A stretch of 7,394 nt of DNA from an uncultured Bacilli bacterium (lineage in GTDB: Bacteria; Bacillota_I; Bacilli_A; RF39; UBA660), in assembly GCA_947588975.1 (NCBI GenBank), contig CANQAF010000047.1:1-7394 (forward strand), given 5' to 3'. Below the pieces are notes generated by a model. The model searched no databases. It was not told the origin of the DNA and was given only the letters and a program-made list of their open reading frames with translations. Below are positions 6,067 to 7,394 of this stretch, piece by piece (positions within the stretch are counted from its first letter, which is position 1; each line of letters starts with the position of its first letter). A program made the translations under genes and the position numbers.

Positions 6067-7191
6067 ATGAAAGTAAAATATGAATTACTAAAAACAGAAA
6101 AAAATACCAAAGCTAGGCTAGGCAAATTACATACCAATTATGGAACATATGATACACCGATGTTTATGCCAGTGGGAACACTTGCCAATGTTAAAACGTT
6201 AACACCAGAGGAACTGAAAGAAATGCATAGTGCAATTATTTTGTCAAACACTTATCATTTATGGTTACGACCTGGAGAAGATATTGTAGCGGCTGCAGGT
6301 GGATTACATCAATTTATGCATTATGATGGCCCTATTTTGACAGATAGTGGTGGTTTTCAAGTTTTTTCACTTGCTAAAAATAAGAAGAAAGATATTGTGG
6401 AAGAAGGTGTCCACTTTAAAAGTCATTTAGACGGAAAACCTTTATTTTTAACACCTGAATTATCAATACAAATTCAAAATAAGTTAGATAGTGATATTGC
6501 TATGAGTTTTGATGAATGTCCACCAGCAAGTGCTAGTTATGAATATTTGAAGAATAGTGTAGAAAGAACTTTACGATGGGCAGCACGTGGTAAATCGGTA
6601 CATAATAATCCAAATCAATCCTTGTTTGGTATTATTCAGGGTGGCGCTTATGAAGATTTAAGAAGATACTCAGCAATTGAAACCGTTAAGATGGATTTTG
6701 ATGGATATAGTATTGGAGGAGTAGCTAATGATGGGGAATCTAAAGAGGATATGTATCATGCTATAGATTATTCTATTCCTTATATTCCTGAAGATAAGGT
6801 TCGTTATTTAATGGGTGTGGGTGATCCAATTGATATTATAGAAGGGGTGATTCGTGGCGTAGATCTATTTGACTGTGTATTGCCAACACGTATTGCGCGC
6901 CACGGGAATGCATTTACTCGATACGGTAAAGTCAACTTAAAAAATGCGAAATATAAGGATGATTTTTCACCGATTGAATCTGATTGTGATTGTTATACTT
7001 GTAAAAATTATTCAAAAGCATATATTCGCCATTTAATTGTTTGTGATGAATCTTTAGGTGGAAGGTTGCTTTCTATTCATAATATTCGCTTTTTAATTCG
7101 TTTGGTGGAAGAATTACGTGTAGCAATTCAACAAGATAATATATTGGAATATCGTGATCAATTTTTGGCAAAATATTGCAATTGTAAATAA
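6067..7191 (+). CDS. tgt: tRNA-guanine transglycosylase
   Basis: This 374-residue enzyme exchanges the guanine at the wobble position (34) of GUN-anticodon tRNAs for a queuosine precursor base, usually preQ1 in bacteria. Key residues are present: the general base Asp93 in TDSGGFQVFSL (92-102), the nucleophile Asp269 in GVDLFDCVLPTR (264-275), the FGIIQGG loop (187-193), YSIGG (214-218), and the zinc site Cys307, Cys309, Cys312 and His338. Length and motifs match bacterial Tgt, with no truncation. Unlike many bacteria, no queA or yajC is adjacent here; it stands alone behind its own strong promoter. Some gut Bacillota Tgt enzymes are known to accept salvaged bases such as queuine; nothing in the sequence read here decides between preQ1 and queuine. 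The family call is secure. Confidence 0.98.
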   Translation: MKVKYELLKTEKNTKARLGKLHTNYGTYDTPMFMPVGTLANVKTLTPEELKEMHSAIILSNTYHLWLRPGEDIVAAAGGLHQFMHYDGPILTDSGGFQVFSLAKNKKKDIVEEGVHFKSHLDGKPLFLTPELSIQIQNKLDSDIAMSFDECPPASASYEYLKNSVERTLRWAARGKSVHNNPNQSLFGIIQGGAYEDLRRYSAIETVKMDFDGYSIGGVANDGESKEDMYHAIDYSIPYIPEDKVRYLMGVGDPIDIIEGVIRGVDLFDCVLPTRIARHGNAFTRYGKVNLKNAKYKDDFSPIESDCDCYTCKNYSKAYIRHLIVCDESLGGRLLSIHNIRFLIRLVEELRVAIQQDNILEYRDQFLAKYCNCK

Positions 7192-7231
7192 AATATGATA
7201 ATCTAAATATAGAAATCAATTATAGAATAGT

Positions 7232-7261
7232 TTGTAAGTAGCAGAAAAAATAAAGTATGCT
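7232..7261 (+). promoter_or_regulatory. Weak candidate promoter ahead of the poly-G hairpin
   Basis: TTGTAA (7232-7237) and TATGCT (7256-7261) are 18 bases apart, each with two mismatches. If used, the transcript would begin just before the G10/C6 hairpin and place it in the leader of the pilin gene. The rest of 7192-7271 shows no gene or strong signal. Confidence 0.3.
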
Positions 7262-7271
7262 TTTTGCAAAC

Positions 7272-7296
7272 GGGGGGGGGGTAATCCCCCCTTTTT
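7272..7296 (+). terminator. Poly-G/poly-C hairpin with T run (tgt terminator or pilin leader element)
   Basis: Ten G (7272-7281) are followed by TAAT, six C (7286-7291) and five T. Six G:C pairs and the T run make a strong intrinsic terminator. Four surplus G allow several registers. It is the only terminator-like signal after tgt. Only 26 bases separate it from the pilin ATG, too few for a separate promoter. Confidence 0.75.
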
Positions 7297-7317
7297 ATTG
7301 TCTAAAGGAGTGAAAAT

Positions 7318-7394
7318 ATGAAAAAAGGATTTACATTGATTGAGTTACTTGCAGTAATCGTAATATTAGGAATTATAGCAGTTATCACAACCCC
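7318..7394 (+). CDS. Type IV prepilin-like protein, 5' end only
   Basis: Only the first 25 codons are in the window; the gene runs off the right edge. They encode a textbook class III signal: MKK, then G4 followed by FTLIELLAVIVILGIIAVIT. Prepilin peptidase would cut after Gly4 and methylate the new N-terminal Phe; Glu9 (position 5 of the mature protein) is the conserved assembly residue, and the hydrophobic helix anchors the subunit in the membrane. It could belong to a ComG-like competence pilus, a type IV pilus or a type II secretion-like system; the missing C-terminus and downstream genes would decide. AAAGGAGTG (7304-7312) is a strong ribosome site five bases before the ATG. Transcription apparently has to pass or start before the poly-G hairpin. 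Confidence 0.9.
   Translation, partial: MKKGFTLIELLAVIVILGIIAVITT

Overview
The window looks like a chromosomal segment of a low-GC member of the Bacillota. The base composition is AT-rich, Shine-Dalgarno sites are strong (AGGAGG types), terminators are short stems followed by T runs, and a T-box RNA leader precedes a single-chain glycyl-tRNA synthetase gene. The mix of a YebC-family protein, an archaeal/eukaryal-type GlyRS, a lone tgt and a prepilin fits uncultured Bacilli/Erysipelotrichia-like gut lineages, but no marker fixes the genus. The C26 hydrolase gene ends on TGA at a natural family end, which favours the standard bacterial code over the Mycoplasma code.

Left part (1 to about 1650): the last gene of a mobile element. 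A full-length large serine recombinase of the TnpX/TndX type starts on TTG and has unusually AT-rich codon use. Directly downstream is a 51-codon open frame with no start codon. It is rich in Cys and His and ends exactly at a good intrinsic terminator. I read it as the 3' remnant of a host gene split by the element, so the right attachment junction would lie between about 1590 and 1650. The rest of the element lies off the left edge.

Middle part (1767-4746): housekeeping translation genes around a small regulatory pair. A yebC-family gene has its own promoter and a two-way terminator. Next come two divergent small helix-turn-helix genes sharing a 125-base intergenic region with two perfect dyads, a helical-turn direct repeat and an extended -10 promoter, laid out like a small genetic switch. 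Then come a compact glycine T-box leader and glyS, whose stop codon lies in its own terminator.

Right part (4795-7394): a class-I glutamine-amidotransferase-like hydrolase (peptidase C26) converges on an unrecognised 182-residue gene. That gene and tgt are transcribed divergently from two near-consensus promoters whose -35 hexamers occupy the same bases. After tgt, a ten-G/six-C hairpin with a T run lies just before the start of a type IV prepilin-like gene that runs off the window.

The most interesting points are the split Cys-rich gene at the recombinase boundary, the shared -35 promoter pair, the compact T-box leader with competing pairings, the divergent regulator pair, and the poly-G hairpin ahead of the pilin. 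No CRISPR array, tRNA, rRNA or insertion sequence with inverted-repeat ends was seen.
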